Assembly: GCF_014982745.1 (NCBI RefSeq)
Contig: NZ_JADCKA010000006.1
Span: 25,624-89,623, forward strand
Direction of reading: 5' to 3'
DNA from: Gallibacter intestinalis
Lineage (GTDB): Bacteria > Bacillota > Clostridia > Peptostreptococcales > Anaerovoracaceae
Length of the DNA stretch: 64,000 nucleotides
Shown here: positions 54,538-62,784 of the stretch, piece after piece
Layout of the letters: every line of letters begins with the position of its first letter
Numbering within the stretch: the stretch's first letter is position 1
Position numbers and translations under genes: made by a program
The notes under the pieces: generated by a model
Told to the model about the DNA's origin: nothing
Seen by the model: only the letters and a program-made list of their open reading frames with translations
The model's database searches: none

Positions 54538-56700
54538 ATGATAGATTTTGAATTTGAATTTCAATATGCAGAAGAAAAGCAGCCCACCTTGCAAAAAGTC
54601 GGCGGCAGCATCCCAGCCGGACGCTGTGTGGTGCTCTGCGGCGGCAGCGGCTGCGGAAAGTCCACACTGCTACGGTGCATCAACGGATTAATCCCCCAGT
54701 TTTACGAGGGAGAGCTAAAAGGCTTTTGCCGCCTGAATGGGCAGGACACCGCCGGAATACGTATCGGCGAGATCGGCGAGTTGGCCGCCTCGGTCTTTCA
54801 GGATCCTCGCAGCCAGTTTTTCACCGTGAACAGCTCCAATGAAGTGGCCTTCGGTCTTGAAAATCACGGTCTGCCGCAAGATAAAATCCGACGGCGGGTA
54901 GACGAGGCCTTCCGGATCTTTCATCTGGAGCGGCTGAAGGATCGCAATGTCTACGAGTTGTCCAGCGGCGAGCGACAGCTCATCTCCATCTTGTCCGCGT
55001 GGGCAATGGACACAGATATTTTTCTGCTGGATGAGCCCACGGCCAATCTGGACTTTGCAGCCACGCAGCAGTTAAAAGAGATTCTGCTTGCCCTGAAAAA
55101 GCAGGGCAAAACGCTGCTGCTCAGCGAGCACCGACTCTACTATCTTGCCGACATTGCCGACGAATTTTGGGTCATGGCAAACGGCGAGATCAAAGGAAAA
55201 TATACTGCCGCAGAGGCAAAGGCGTTTTCAGTGGAGCGGAGACAAACACTTTCTCTGCGCACGCTCGACCTTGCGGAGATCACCGTGCCGGAGAAAGAGC
55301 CGCTGCCGAAAACCGCGCCGACGGCGCTTGCCGTCTCAGATGTCTGCTATACATACTGCAGGAAGGCCGGAGATACCCTCTCTGGTGTCAGCTTTTCCGT
55401 CCGTGAGCATGAGATCGTCGGCCTTGTGGGCGCAAACGGCTGCGGCAAAACGACCATCGGCAAGCTGATTGCAGGGCTTTACCGCCCCTCCGGCGGCAGG
55501 ATAATGCTTTTCGGAAAGTCGCAAAATCCAAAGCAGCTGCAAAAGCAAGTGCTGTTCATCCTTCAGGAGGCGGAGTTCCAGTTCTTCACAGGCTCCGTCC
55601 TGCACGAACTGCAATACGGCCATGCGGTGACACCGGAGTTTGAAGCAAAAACGGAAGCGCTGCTGAAAAGTATGGATATGTGGGACTGCCGCAACCGGCA
55701 TCCCTTTTCCCTCTCCGGCGGGCAGATGCAGCGTCTGACGCTGATGATGGCGTATCTATCCGACAAGCCGATCGTCATACTGGACGAGCCGACAGCCGGA
55801 CAGGACGCGGAAAGTCTGGAGCGGTGCGCAGCGCTGATCCGGGAGATGCGGAAAGAAAAGACTGTTCTCATCATCACCCACGACCCTGAGCTAATTGCAG
55901 GTGCGTGTGACCGCTGCATTGGGCTGTCGGATGGGCATGCAGAAATAGAATTTCCCGTTCATTCGGAACGAGATTTGCAAGCGGTACGGCAATATATGGA
56001 GCGCTTCCATCTTTCCAATGCTCCTGCGAAAAAACAGCATAAAGAACGATTCCACCCGGCAACGAAGCTGCTTTACTGGCTGGCCCTGCTGGTCGTGATC
56101 TCCACATCCAACAACCACTTAGTTTATGCCGTATATACGGCACTGATCCTGCTGACCGCAGCGGACGGCTGGCTCGGAACGGCGCTGGCAGGCGGGATGA
56201 GCTTTGGGCTGCTGTGGGCGGCAAACGCTCTGCTGCCAGGCACGGTGTTTTCCTTTATGCTGGTGCTGTTCCCGCGTATCATTGCCGTTGGCATTTCCAT
56301 GCGGACGCTGATTGGGCGGAATGAAGCCAGCCGTACCCTAGCAGCGCTGCGCAATCTGCGCCTACCGGAGCGGCTGATCATGATCGTGGCGGTGATTTTC
56401 CGCTTCTTCCCCGTTCTGTCGGGAGACATGAAGTTGCTGCGGCAATCCATCCGCACCCGGGGCGCGTTCACATCGCCGCTTCAGAAGCTGCGAGCGCTGT
56501 CATCCTATATCGAAATACTGACCGTGCCGATGGCTTTGCGCGTTATCCGCATCGCCGAGACGCTGTCCGCCTCCGCCGAAACACGGGGCATCGACTTAAC
56601 CCGCCGCAAAAGCAACTATCTGTCGCTTCGGTTTTCTGCGTGGGATGTTGTGTTCTGCGTCCTGCTGGCAGCATCGATCGCCGCCGGCCTTATCCTGTAA
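54538..56700 (+). CDS. ECF transporter, fused ATPase-ATPase-EcfT protein
   Basis: A 720-residue fusion. First ATPase: Walker A GGSGCGKST (35-43), signature LSSGERQ, Walker B FLLDEPTANLD. Second: GANGCGKTT (about 298-306), LSGGQMQR, VILDEPTAGQD. From about residue 504 it becomes an EcfT membrane protein with about five helices and the coupling motif AETRGID (about 680). It energises a substrate-binding S component. EcfA and EcfT are usually separate proteins. G+C-rich codons differ clearly from chromosomal neighbours. Confidence 0.9.
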   Translation: MIDFEFEFQYAEEKQPTLQKVGGSIPAGRCVVLCGGSGCGKSTLLRCINGLIPQFYEGELKGFCRLNGQDTAGIRIGEIGELAASVFQDPRSQFFTVNSSNEVAFGLENHGLPQDKIRRRVDEAFRIFHLERLKDRNVYELSSGERQLISILSAWAMDTDIFLLDEPTANLDFAATQQLKEILLALKKQGKTLLLSEHRLYYLADIADEFWVMANGEIKGKYTAAEAKAFSVERRQTLSLRTLDLAEITVPEKEPLPKTAPTALAVSDVCYTYCRKAGDTLSGVSFSVREHEIVGLVGANGCGKTTIGKLIAGLYRPSGGRIMLFGKSQNPKQLQKQVLFILQEAEFQFFTGSVLHELQYGHAVTPEFEAKTEALLKSMDMWDCRNRHPFSLSGGQMQRLTLMMAYLSDKPIVILDEPTAGQDAESLERCAALIREMRKEKTVLIITHDPELIAGACDRCIGLSDGHAEIEFPVHSERDLQAVRQYMERFHLSNAPAKKQHKERFHPATKLLYWLALLVVISTSNNHLVYAVYTALILLTAADGWLGTALAGGMSFGLLWAANALLPGTVFSFMLVLFPRIIAVGISMRTLIGRNEASRTLAALRNLRLPERLIMIVAVIFRFFPVLSGDMKLLRQSIRTRGAFTSPLQKLRALSSYIEILTVPMALRVIRIAETLSASAETRGIDLTRRKSNYLSLRFSAWDVVFCVLLAASIAAGLIL

Positions 56701-56751
56701 TCGCCGCCTCTACGACGTTCAACCATATTTCATTCAAAAGGAGTCTTTACC

Positions 56752-57327
56752 ATGAGTACTGCAAACCCCAATAAACTGAAAGTCAAGGACATCATCACCG
56801 TTGTCCTGCTGGCCCTTATCAATGTGGTCATTTTCTTCGCTAGCTCCGTCCTGTACGCAACGCCCATTACCATCATTCTGATGCCGGTATTTTTCTCCCT
56901 GCTGGAGGGCATCGTCTACTTCATCATCGGCACGAAGGTGAAAAAGCCCGGTGCGATCCTGATTTACAGTATCGTCCGTGCCATTATGGGTGGATACCTG
57001 CCGTACATCATCCTCTTTATTCTCTCCGGTGTCATTGCCGAGCTGCTGCTGTGGAAGATGGGCTACGGCAATGCGAAAGCTCTGACCGTCAGTTATGTCA
57101 TCAATCAGGTGCTGGCCGCATTCGGCAGCACCATCATTCCCTATGCGATTGCTGCCAAGGCTATGGCGGATCAGATGGTCACTGATGGCCGTCAGGACGC
57201 CATTCTTGCCGCATCCCAGATGCTGCAGTCCTGGGTGTCTGTGGCGCTGGTGGCCGGTGTGATCGTGGCGGCCTTTATCGGCGCAATGATCGGCAAGAGG
57301 ATCGTGAAAAAGCACCTTGCTGCGTAA
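56752..57327 (+). CDS. ECF transporter S component, MptD/Trep_Strep type
   Basis: A 191-residue membrane protein with about six helices (for example 14-35, 38-58, 66-84, 85-103, 110-132, 155-183). Its sequence and size resemble the Trep_Strep/MptD family of S components. It would bind the substrate and dock on the fused EcfA-EcfT protein directly upstream (51-nt gap, AAAGGAG). Substrate unknown; relatives near metal or siderophore exporters hint at a metal chelate. Confidence 0.85.
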   Translation: MSTANPNKLKVKDIITVVLLALINVVIFFASSVLYATPITIILMPVFFSLLEGIVYFIIGTKVKKPGAILIYSIVRAIMGGYLPYIILFILSGVIAELLLWKMGYGNAKALTVSYVINQVLAAFGSTIIPYAIAAKAMADQMVTDGRQDAILAASQMLQSWVSVALVAGVIVAAFIGAMIGKRIVKKHLAA

Positions 57328-57348
57328 TGCAGTCGAAAGGAGTTCACC

Positions 57349-57411
57349 TTGTCACGGTACTGGACCGTTCCTCCGGCTGTTTTGCAAGAGGTGCGGGGAA
57401 AAAATCGCTAA
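57349..57411 (+). other. Short frame after the S component, possible truncated gene
   Basis: TTG with AAAGGAG 6 nt upstream opens a 20-codon frame (LSRYWTVPPAVLQEVRGKNR) ending in TAA. The good ribosome site suggests it was once the start of a longer gene lost on decay. No family recognised. Confidence 0.3.
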
Positions 57412-57502
57412 TCAAAAGGGATGCAGTGTTGCAGAAAGAGACGCTGGAATTCCGGTAACCGGCAATCGCTGTTGCCGCGGTAAAAGAAACTATATCGTAA
57501 AA

Positions 57503-57544
57503 GGACATCAGAGCGAAGCATCCAAACGCTGCGTTCTGATGTCC
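57503..57544. terminator. Hairpin downstream of the ECF operon
   Basis: GGACATCAGA (57503-57512) and TCTGATGTCC (57535-57544) are perfect 10-bp arms 22 nt apart, with further GCG/CGC pairing inside, followed by ATTTTGCTTC. Probably terminates the ECF transcript. The stretch 57412-57600 otherwise holds no intact gene. Confidence 0.5.
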
Positions 57545-57599
57545 ATTTTGCTTCATAGTATTTACAAAGGACGCTCACGAGGACGGCATTGAAGTCCGT

Positions 57600-58526
57600 G
57601 TGCAGGATCACGATGTATGGCTGACGCAAAAGGCGATCGGTCAGCTTTTTTATGTGGACAGAAGCGTTGTTACAAAGCACCTTAAAAATATTTATGAAAG
57701 CGGCGAATTGTCCGAAGATGCAACTTGTGCAAATTTTGCACAAGTTGCAGATAACGGGAAAACCTATCAATACAAATTCTATTCGCTGTCCGCTATTATC
57801 GCCGTCGGCTACCGTGTTAACTCCGGCAGGGCAACACAATTCCGGCAATGGGCAACAAAGGTGCTGGACACCTTTGCCAAGCAGGGATATGTCTTAGATA
57901 AAAGCAGGCTGATCAACGGCCAGATCTTCGATGAGGATTATTTTGACCATCTGATTTCCGGAATACAGGAAATCAGGGCCAGCGAGCGCCGTTTCTACCA
58001 GAAAATCACGGATATTTATGCTACTGCCGTTGATTACTCCGTTGACAGTCAGATAACAAAAGATTTTTTTGCGTCGGTACAGAACAAGATGCATTATGCC
58101 GTTCACGGAAATACCGCAGCGGAGGTTATTGTGGCAAGGGCTGACCACACAAAGGAACATATGGGATTGACTTCATGGCGCAACGCTCCCAATGGAAAGA
58201 TTGTAAAAGCCGATGTTTCTATCGCAAAAAACTACTTGTCCGTTGATGAGATGTAGGAGCTAAACGAGATTGTCACGATGTATCTAGACTATGCCACAAG
58301 GCAGGCCAGGCGGCATATTCCCATGACAATGGCGGATTGGGCTTCCAAACTGGATGCGTTTCTGCAATTCAATGATGCTGAAATTTTGCAGGACAAGGGA
58401 AAGGTTACTGCCGCAATCGCCAAAGCCTTTGCAGAAAGTGAATTTGAGCAGTACCGGATTATCCAAGACCGTTTGTATCAGAGCGATTTTGACCGTCTTG
58501 CAGCCAGCGCAGAGAAAGAAGATTGA
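57600..58526 (+). pseudogene. RhuM-family gene interrupted by an in-frame amber codon
   Basis: Codons from 57600 encode WLTQKAIGQLF, DRSVVTKHLKNIYESGELS, YYSLSA-type segments and FRQWATKVLDTF, typical of the RhuM family often found on mobile elements. At 58254-58256 a TAG follows SVDEM; the same frame then continues ELNEIVTMYLDYATRQ...IPMTMADWASKLDAFLQFN to 58526, the normal C-terminus. The N-terminus is also uncertain: similarity begins upstream of 57600 (EDGIEVR) without a good start codon. One TAG separates it from an intact frame. Confidence 0.75.
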
Positions 58527-58537
58527 TGAAGTGAAAA

Positions 58538-58575
58538 AATGCCCGTTATCAGCCATACAGCCGATAACGGGCATT
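58538..58575 (-). terminator. Terminator after tnpV
   Basis: AATGCCCGTTATC and GATAACGGGCATT pair over 13 bp around a 12-nt loop. On the minus strand it is followed by a run of T (CATTTTTTCAC), so it terminates tnpV; it also lies just after the RhuM stop. Confidence 0.85.
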
Positions 58576-58578
58576 CGA

Positions 58579-58953
58579 TTAAGAGTATACAAGTTCCGTC
58601 AGTACAATTTCCTCTGCACGGTTGCGAATGCTGTTCATGCGGCGCACCCACTCCATCTGGTCGGCCGCTTTCAGCGCTTCGGTTACGCCTTCCTGCTTTG
58701 CCATAGCAGATACGATGCTTTCCATACGCTCATTGCAGGTTTGGTCGATTTCCGCCAAATGACAGCGCAAATTGCCTGACGTCAGCAGGTTTGTGTAAAG
58801 TATCCTTCGGTGTTCTTTCAGATAACGGCGGCGCATACGCCCGTATTTGCCGATTTGATTGTCGCCAGTGTCCGGCAGGGTGAGATTCGGGATGAGGTAA
58901 TCTCCCTCCCGACGGTAAGTGCCGCCCATCTGTTCAAAAATAGTCTTTTCCAT
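58579..58953 (-). CDS. tnpV: Transposon-encoded protein TnpV
   Basis: A 124-residue protein with FEQMGGTYRREGDYLIPNL, RRRYLKEHRRILYTNLLTSG, then EGVTEALKAADQMEWVRRMN and IRNRAEEIV, the pattern of TnpV from Tn4451/Tn4453-like mobilisable transposons. Its biochemical role is not established. It is full length, with GGAGG upstream, and together with the recombinase remnant 5 kb away marks the cargo region as transposon-derived. Confidence 0.87.
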   Translation of the reverse strand: MEKTIFEQMGGTYRREGDYLIPNLTLPDTGDNQIGKYGRMRRRYLKEHRRILYTNLLTSGNLRCHLAEIDQTCNERMESIVSAMAKQEGVTEALKAADQMEWVRRMNSIRNRAEEIVLTELVYS

Positions 58954-59268
58954 AATCTTAAACCTCCGTCATCTTTATTTTGAATTTTTTAATCGGTGCG
59001 TGAGCGAATTTGATAATCAGCTCATCAACAGCGTCCGTATATCTTCCGTCTGCTATTGTATCAAGAGAAATTCAAAATGACGAATGTGCGATTTTATTTT
59101 TGAACATAAAGAAAGACAGCGTAAAAAGCATTTCTGCCTTCTACACTGTCTTTCCGCCTTTGCAACGCCCGTAAAGCTTGTATCTGATGTGTTTTCAAAT
59201 TACTTCATTTTGTGGTGCTAGCATTGGGAGAGACCTGTTTTATATTGCAGTTTCATAATGGAACTGTA
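58954..59268. other. Island right edge: gene-poor stretch with a coding remnant and a hairpin
   Basis: On the minus strand a 36-codon open remnant (about 59068-58960, ending FKIKMTEV) runs into the tnpV leader and ends just before its ATG; it begins after a stop and has no start, so it is the tail of a lost gene. At 59110-59151 GAAAGACAG and CTGTCTTTC form a long-arm hairpin. Nothing else is recognisable. Confidence 0.45.
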
Positions 59269-59592
59269 TTAACAATCCAGCACATGAATCATGGATTCAT
59301 CTAAAATATCTTTAATATGATCGTCATCTAAGGCATAGTAAATCATACGACCATCTCGTCTTGAGCGAATAAGCTTAGCATTTCTGAGTGCCTTAAGCTG
59401 ATGAGAAACTGCCGACTGACTCATATTAAGAATATCCGCCAGCTCGCTGACGCAAAATTCACCGTTTATAAGGGCTATAAGTATCTTAAGTCTTGTACCG
59501 TCACCCATCACTTTAAAAAAATCCGAAAGAGCGGTTATATCCTCTTCACCTGGAAAATTTACTTTTATCTTTTTTGTATTATTATCATTCAT
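59269..59592 (-). CDS. ArsR/SmtB-family metal-responsive repressor
   Basis: A 107-residue regulator with FKVMGDGTRLKILIALINGEFCVSELADIL, the recognition helix SQSAVSHQLKALRNAKLI, and a C-terminal alpha-5-like helix DDDHIKDILDESMIHVLDC whose Asp/His residues fit an SmtB/CzrA-type zinc site; a Cys is in GEFCVSEL. It is divergent from the HMA/ATPase genes. ATG 59592 chosen for GAGGTG upstream. It should release its operator when zinc, cadmium or lead binds. Confidence 0.9.
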   Translation of the reverse strand: MNDNNTKKIKVNFPGEEDITALSDFFKVMGDGTRLKILIALINGEFCVSELADILNMSQSAVSHQLKALRNAKLIRSRRDGRMIYYALDDDHIKDILDESMIHVLDC

Positions 59593-59610
59593 TTGCAACA
59601 CCTCATTAGA

Positions 59611-59699
59611 ATTATACTTGAATATTTGAACGAATGTCAAAATATTTTTAAGAAGTTATGTCAAACCTATTGACACTTGAACAGGTATTCAAGTATAAT
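59611..59699. promoter_or_regulatory. Divergent promoters and operators of the metal-resistance genes
   Basis: Plus: TTGACA (59670-59675), 18 bp, TATAAT (59694-59699); the spacer is filled by the dyad ACTTGAA-N6-TTCAAGT (59675-59694). Minus: TTGACA (59640-59635), 18 bp, TATAAT (59616-59611) with the same TATTCAAG just before its -10. Each promoter carries a repressor site between -35 and -10. Confidence 0.82.
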
Positions 59700-59767
59700 A
59701 CAGACAAAGGAACACATGAATAGTTGTTCATATATTAAAATGAAATTAGACAGGAAAGGAACAGAAT

Positions 59768-59986
59768 ATGAAAAAGACATTCAAACTTATAGACTTGGAT
59801 TGTGCTAATTGCGCAGCAAAGATGGAAAGAGAAGCGGCAAAAATAGAAGGAGTTAATGAGGTAACTTTTAACTTTATGACTCAGAAAATGAAGTTGGACG
59901 CCGAAGATGAAAGGTTCGATGAAATCCTAGATGAAATTGCAAAAGTTTGCAAAAAGGTTGAGCCTGATTGCCAGATAGTTAGATAA
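59768..59986 (+). CDS. Heavy-metal-associated (HMA) domain protein
   Basis: A 72-residue single-domain protein with the metal-binding CxxC in DLDCANCAAKMEREA (about 9-23). It should act as a soluble metal chaperone or as a detached metal-binding domain for the ATPase 25 nt downstream, which lacks one. AAAGGAACAG precedes the ATG. Confidence 0.88.
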   Translation: MKKTFKLIDLDCANCAAKMEREAAKIEGVNEVTFNFMTQKMKLDAEDERFDEILDEIAKVCKKVEPDCQIVR

Positions 59987-60011
59987 TACTTTATAGCTTA
60001 GGGTGTATGAA

Positions 60012-61901
60012 ATGAGTAGAAAGTTAAAAAAACTGTTAGTCAGAATAAGCATAGCGGCAGTTCTATTTTTGGCGGGAATGCTACTTCCTCTGCCTGTGTA
60101 CGGAGGATTTGAAACAAATATTATACTCCTCGTGGCAGCATATCTATTGGTGGGTTACGATATTATACTAAAGGCGGCAACAAACATCGGTCATGGACAG
60201 GTATTTGATGAAAATTTCCTGATGACCATAGCGACATTTGCGGCCTTTGGAACCGGTGAAATCGCAGAGGGTGTAATGGTAATGCTACTTTATCAAGTCG
60301 GCGAGTGGTTTCAGCAGTATGCAGTGGGAAAATCCAGAAATTCAATTAGTGATTTAATGGATATAAGGCCGGACTATGCGCATCTTGTAAAGGATGGAGA
60401 AACGCAGACAGTGGATCCGGAGGATGTTGCTGTAGGAGATACGATCCTTATTAAAGCCGGCGAAAAGGTGCCTCTGGACGGAATTGTTAAAAAGGGCGAA
60501 AGTTTTTTGGACACTTCGGCGCTTACAGGGGAATCCGTACCGAGGAGAATAAGCGCAGGCGATGAAATATTAAGCGGATGTATAAACGGCAGCGGACTTC
60601 TTGAGATAGAGGTTTCAAAGGAATTCGAAGAGTCCACAGTATCCAAAATTTTGGATTTGGTTGAAAACGCCAGCAGCAGAAAGGCAAAGGCGGAAAACTT
60701 TATTACAAAGTTCGCTAAATACTATACTCCTATAGTTGTTTTCGGAGCCCTTGTTCTGGCTATAATACCGCCTCTTGCGGGAATAGGTCCAGGATTTCGT
60801 GAATGGATTATTAGAGCATGCACCTTCTTAGTAATTTCCTGCCCTTGTGCTCTTGTTATATCCGTACCTCTGGGATTTTTCGGAGGAATAGGCGGAGCGG
60901 CAAAGGAAGGAATCCTTATCAAGGGAAGCAACTTTATTGAAACCTTAGCTAATGTGGATACTGTTGTCTTTGATAAAACAGGAACCGTCACAAAGGGTAC
61001 CTTTGAAGTGCAAAAAATACAAGCCTCTGATGGAGTGACAGAAGATTATGTTTTGGAATGTGCCGCATTGGCAGAAAGTCATTCCAGCCACCCTATCGCA
61101 GGCTCCCTTATAGCTGCATATAAAAATAGAACAGGCAAAGAACTGTCAGCGGAAAAAGTTTCAGATGTAAAAGAATTCAGTGGTATGGGAGTTGCAGCCG
61201 TCATAGACGGAGTTGAAGTATTTGCAGGAAACGATAAGCTGTCAGCACCGGATAAGGCCGCCGTAAAATTTGCCAATGTAGATGCAGCCGGAACTGTGGT
61301 GCATGTGGCATTAAAGGGTAAGTATCTCGGATATATTTTAATATCAGATGAAATTAAAGAAGGTGTAGCTGAAGCTATGACCGAACTTAAGAAAAATGGA
61401 GTGTCCGACCTTGTCATGCTCACAGGAGACAGAAAAAATATAGCTGAAAAGGTAGCTTCTTCAGTTGATATAGATACAGTATATTCTCAGCTTATGCCAG
61501 GAGATAAGGTGGATAAGGTCGAAGAACTCATTGCCGCTGAAGATAAAAAGTCAAAGGGCAAGCTGGCCTTTGTGGGAGATGGTATAAATGACGCACCTGT
61601 ACTTTCCAGAGCCGATGTGGGCATAGCCATGGGAGGTCTAGGCAGCGATGCGGCCATAGAGGCAGCGGATGTCGTAATAATGGATGATAGACTTTCAAAG
61701 ATAGCAAAGGCCATAGGCATTTCTAGACGTACCATAAGAATCGTCAGACAAAATATAGTCTTTGCACTGGGTGTAAAGGGCATATTCCTCGTGCTGGGAG
61801 CTCTTGGCTTTGCAAATTTGTGGGAGGCGGTATTCGCCGACGTGGGAGTTGCATTTATCGCCATACTTAATTCCATGAGAACCCTTTACCAGAGAGGATA
61901 A
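60012..61901 (+). CDS. Zn/Cd/Pb-type P1B ATPase without an N-terminal metal-binding domain
   Basis: A 629-residue heavy-metal pump. Ion-binding CPC in ISCPCALVIS (about 275-284), phosphorylation site DKTGT (about 320-324), HP motif in SHSSHPIAG, TGDRKN and GDGINDAP. The CPC plus the C-terminal DVGVAFIAILNSMR fit the Zn/Cd/Pb export group (ZntA/CadA). The usual N-terminal HMA domain is absent and is encoded separately just upstream. ATG 60012 is preferred over GTG 60003. Confidence 0.93.
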   Translation: MSRKLKKLLVRISIAAVLFLAGMLLPLPVYGGFETNIILLVAAYLLVGYDIILKAATNIGHGQVFDENFLMTIATFAAFGTGEIAEGVMVMLLYQVGEWFQQYAVGKSRNSISDLMDIRPDYAHLVKDGETQTVDPEDVAVGDTILIKAGEKVPLDGIVKKGESFLDTSALTGESVPRRISAGDEILSGCINGSGLLEIEVSKEFEESTVSKILDLVENASSRKAKAENFITKFAKYYTPIVVFGALVLAIIPPLAGIGPGFREWIIRACTFLVISCPCALVISVPLGFFGGIGGAAKEGILIKGSNFIETLANVDTVVFDKTGTVTKGTFEVQKIQASDGVTEDYVLECAALAESHSSHPIAGSLIAAYKNRTGKELSAEKVSDVKEFSGMGVAAVIDGVEVFAGNDKLSAPDKAAVKFANVDAAGTVVHVALKGKYLGYILISDEIKEGVAEAMTELKKNGVSDLVMLTGDRKNIAEKVASSVDIDTVYSQLMPGDKVDKVEELIAAEDKKSKGKLAFVGDGINDAPVLSRADVGIAMGGLGSDAAIEAADVVIMDDRLSKIAKAIGISRRTIRIVRQNIVFALGVKGIFLVLGALGFANLWEAVFADVGVAFIAILNSMRTLYQRG

Positions 61902-61907
61902 AAGTGC

Positions 61908-62096
61908 TATCATAATACGGTAAGTTAATATGGTTTTCCCGGGCGAGGAGCGTCGTTGGGGTTTTTACTGTAACGCTTTCTACTGCGTACGAAAAAAGAA
62001 TTTGCGAGGGAACCCGTGTTCCGGGGTGAGAGGATGCCAGCAAGCATCGACCGCTAATGCAGCAAATAGCTGTCTATGTAGAGGAGGTAAAGTACA
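61908..62096 (+). ncRNA. Structured 5' leader of thiW, not a recognisable TPP riboswitch
   Basis: A leader of about 175 nt precedes thiW. Possible promoter: TTTACC (61885-61890), 17 bp, TATCAT (61908-61913). Visible helices: ACGGTAA/TTACTGT (61917-61923 with 61965-61971); ACGC/GCGT (61973-61976 with 61985-61988); a closing helix ATTTGC/GCAAAT (62000-62005 with 62062-62067) that encloses GGAAC/GTTCC (62009-62013 with 62018-62022) and a composite stem GGT/ACC plus GATGC/GCATC (62025-62052). CTGAGA and the second TPP signature are absent. Class unknown. Confidence 0.55.
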
Positions 62097-62636
62097 ATGA
62101 AAAATGTCAATGTCCGCAAACTTGCTCTGGCAGGGATTCTTGTTGCGGTGGGTCTTATTTGCTCGCCGTTTTCTATTCCGGTGGGAGCATCAAGGTGTGC
62201 GCCGATTCAGCACTTTATTAACATTCTGTGCGGCGTATTTTTAGGGCCGAGCTACGGCGTCGGAACAGCCTTTGTTACAAGTCTTCTGAGGAATATAATG
62301 GGAACTGGTACTCTTTTGGCCTTCCCAGGATCCATGTGCGGAGCGTTCTTATGCGGAATACTGTATAAGTACAGTAAAAAATTGCCGTTGGCATATGCCG
62401 GAGAGCTTTTCGGAACTTCGGTTATCGGCGGTATATTAAGCTACCCTATAGCCGTTCTGATGATGGGTCAGGAAAGTGCAGTGTTCGGATTTGTATTCCC
62501 GTTCTTTGTATCTAGCTGCGGAGGTACAATACTGGCAATATTCCTGGTTACAGCCATGAAGAAGATGAAGGTGTTTGATGTATATCTAGGCAATCTGGAC
62601 GAGCCGCAAAACGGACTAAGTCACAGCCACAGATAA
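62097..62636 (+). CDS. thiW: ECF transporter S component ThiW
   Basis: A 179-residue membrane protein with about five or six helices. The N-terminal FSIPVGASRCAPIQHFINIL, GVFLGPSYGVGTAFVTSLLR and GTGTLLAFPGSMCGAFL segments are those of ThiW, proposed to import a thiamine precursor (thiazole or pyrimidine). No EcfA/EcfT genes are adjacent, so it should use a shared module elsewhere, or conceivably the one at 54.5 kb. A His/Ser tail ends the protein. Ribosome site GAGGAGG. Confidence 0.88.
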   Translation: MKNVNVRKLALAGILVAVGLICSPFSIPVGASRCAPIQHFINILCGVFLGPSYGVGTAFVTSLLRNIMGTGTLLAFPGSMCGAFLCGILYKYSKKLPLAYAGELFGTSVIGGILSYPIAVLMMGQESAVFGFVFPFFVSSCGGTILAIFLVTAMKKMKVFDVYLGNLDEPQNGLSHSHR

Positions 62637-62662
62637 TTAAGCATAAACGCGATAATTTTTAC

Positions 62663-62695
62663 GAACTGTCTAAAATATTAGGCAGTTCTTTTTTT
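62663..62695 (+). terminator. Terminator after thiW
   Basis: GAACTGTC and GGCAGTTC pair (one G-T) around a 10-nt loop and are followed by seven T. Confidence 0.88.
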
Positions 62696-62701
62696 AAATC
62701 C

Positions 62702-62732
62702 TTGACTTAAAGTGGGCTTTAAGGGGTAAGAT
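62702..62732 (+). promoter_or_regulatory. MerR-type promoter of the flavodoxin gene
   Basis: TTGACT (62702-62707) and TAAGAT (62727-62732) are 19 bp apart, longer than optimal, and the spacer carries the dyad CTTAAAG-TGGG-CTTTAAG (62706-62723). An over-long spacer filled by a dyad is the hallmark of MerR-family-activated promoters. No merR gene is in the window. Confidence 0.7.
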
Positions 62733-62784
62733 AAAAACAGATAGATACTACATTAGGGAAAAAGAATAAGAAGGAGGAATTATT

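Noticed and set aside
57317..57592. A 91-codon frame after the ECF S component
   Set aside because: It overlaps the S-component stop and a hairpin, shows no family and has a composition like non-coding debris.
61908..62096. Standard TPP riboswitch before thiW
   Set aside because: Position fits, but the invariant CTGAGA and the ACCTGAT...GGATAATGCC half are not present; I list it as an unidentified leader instead.
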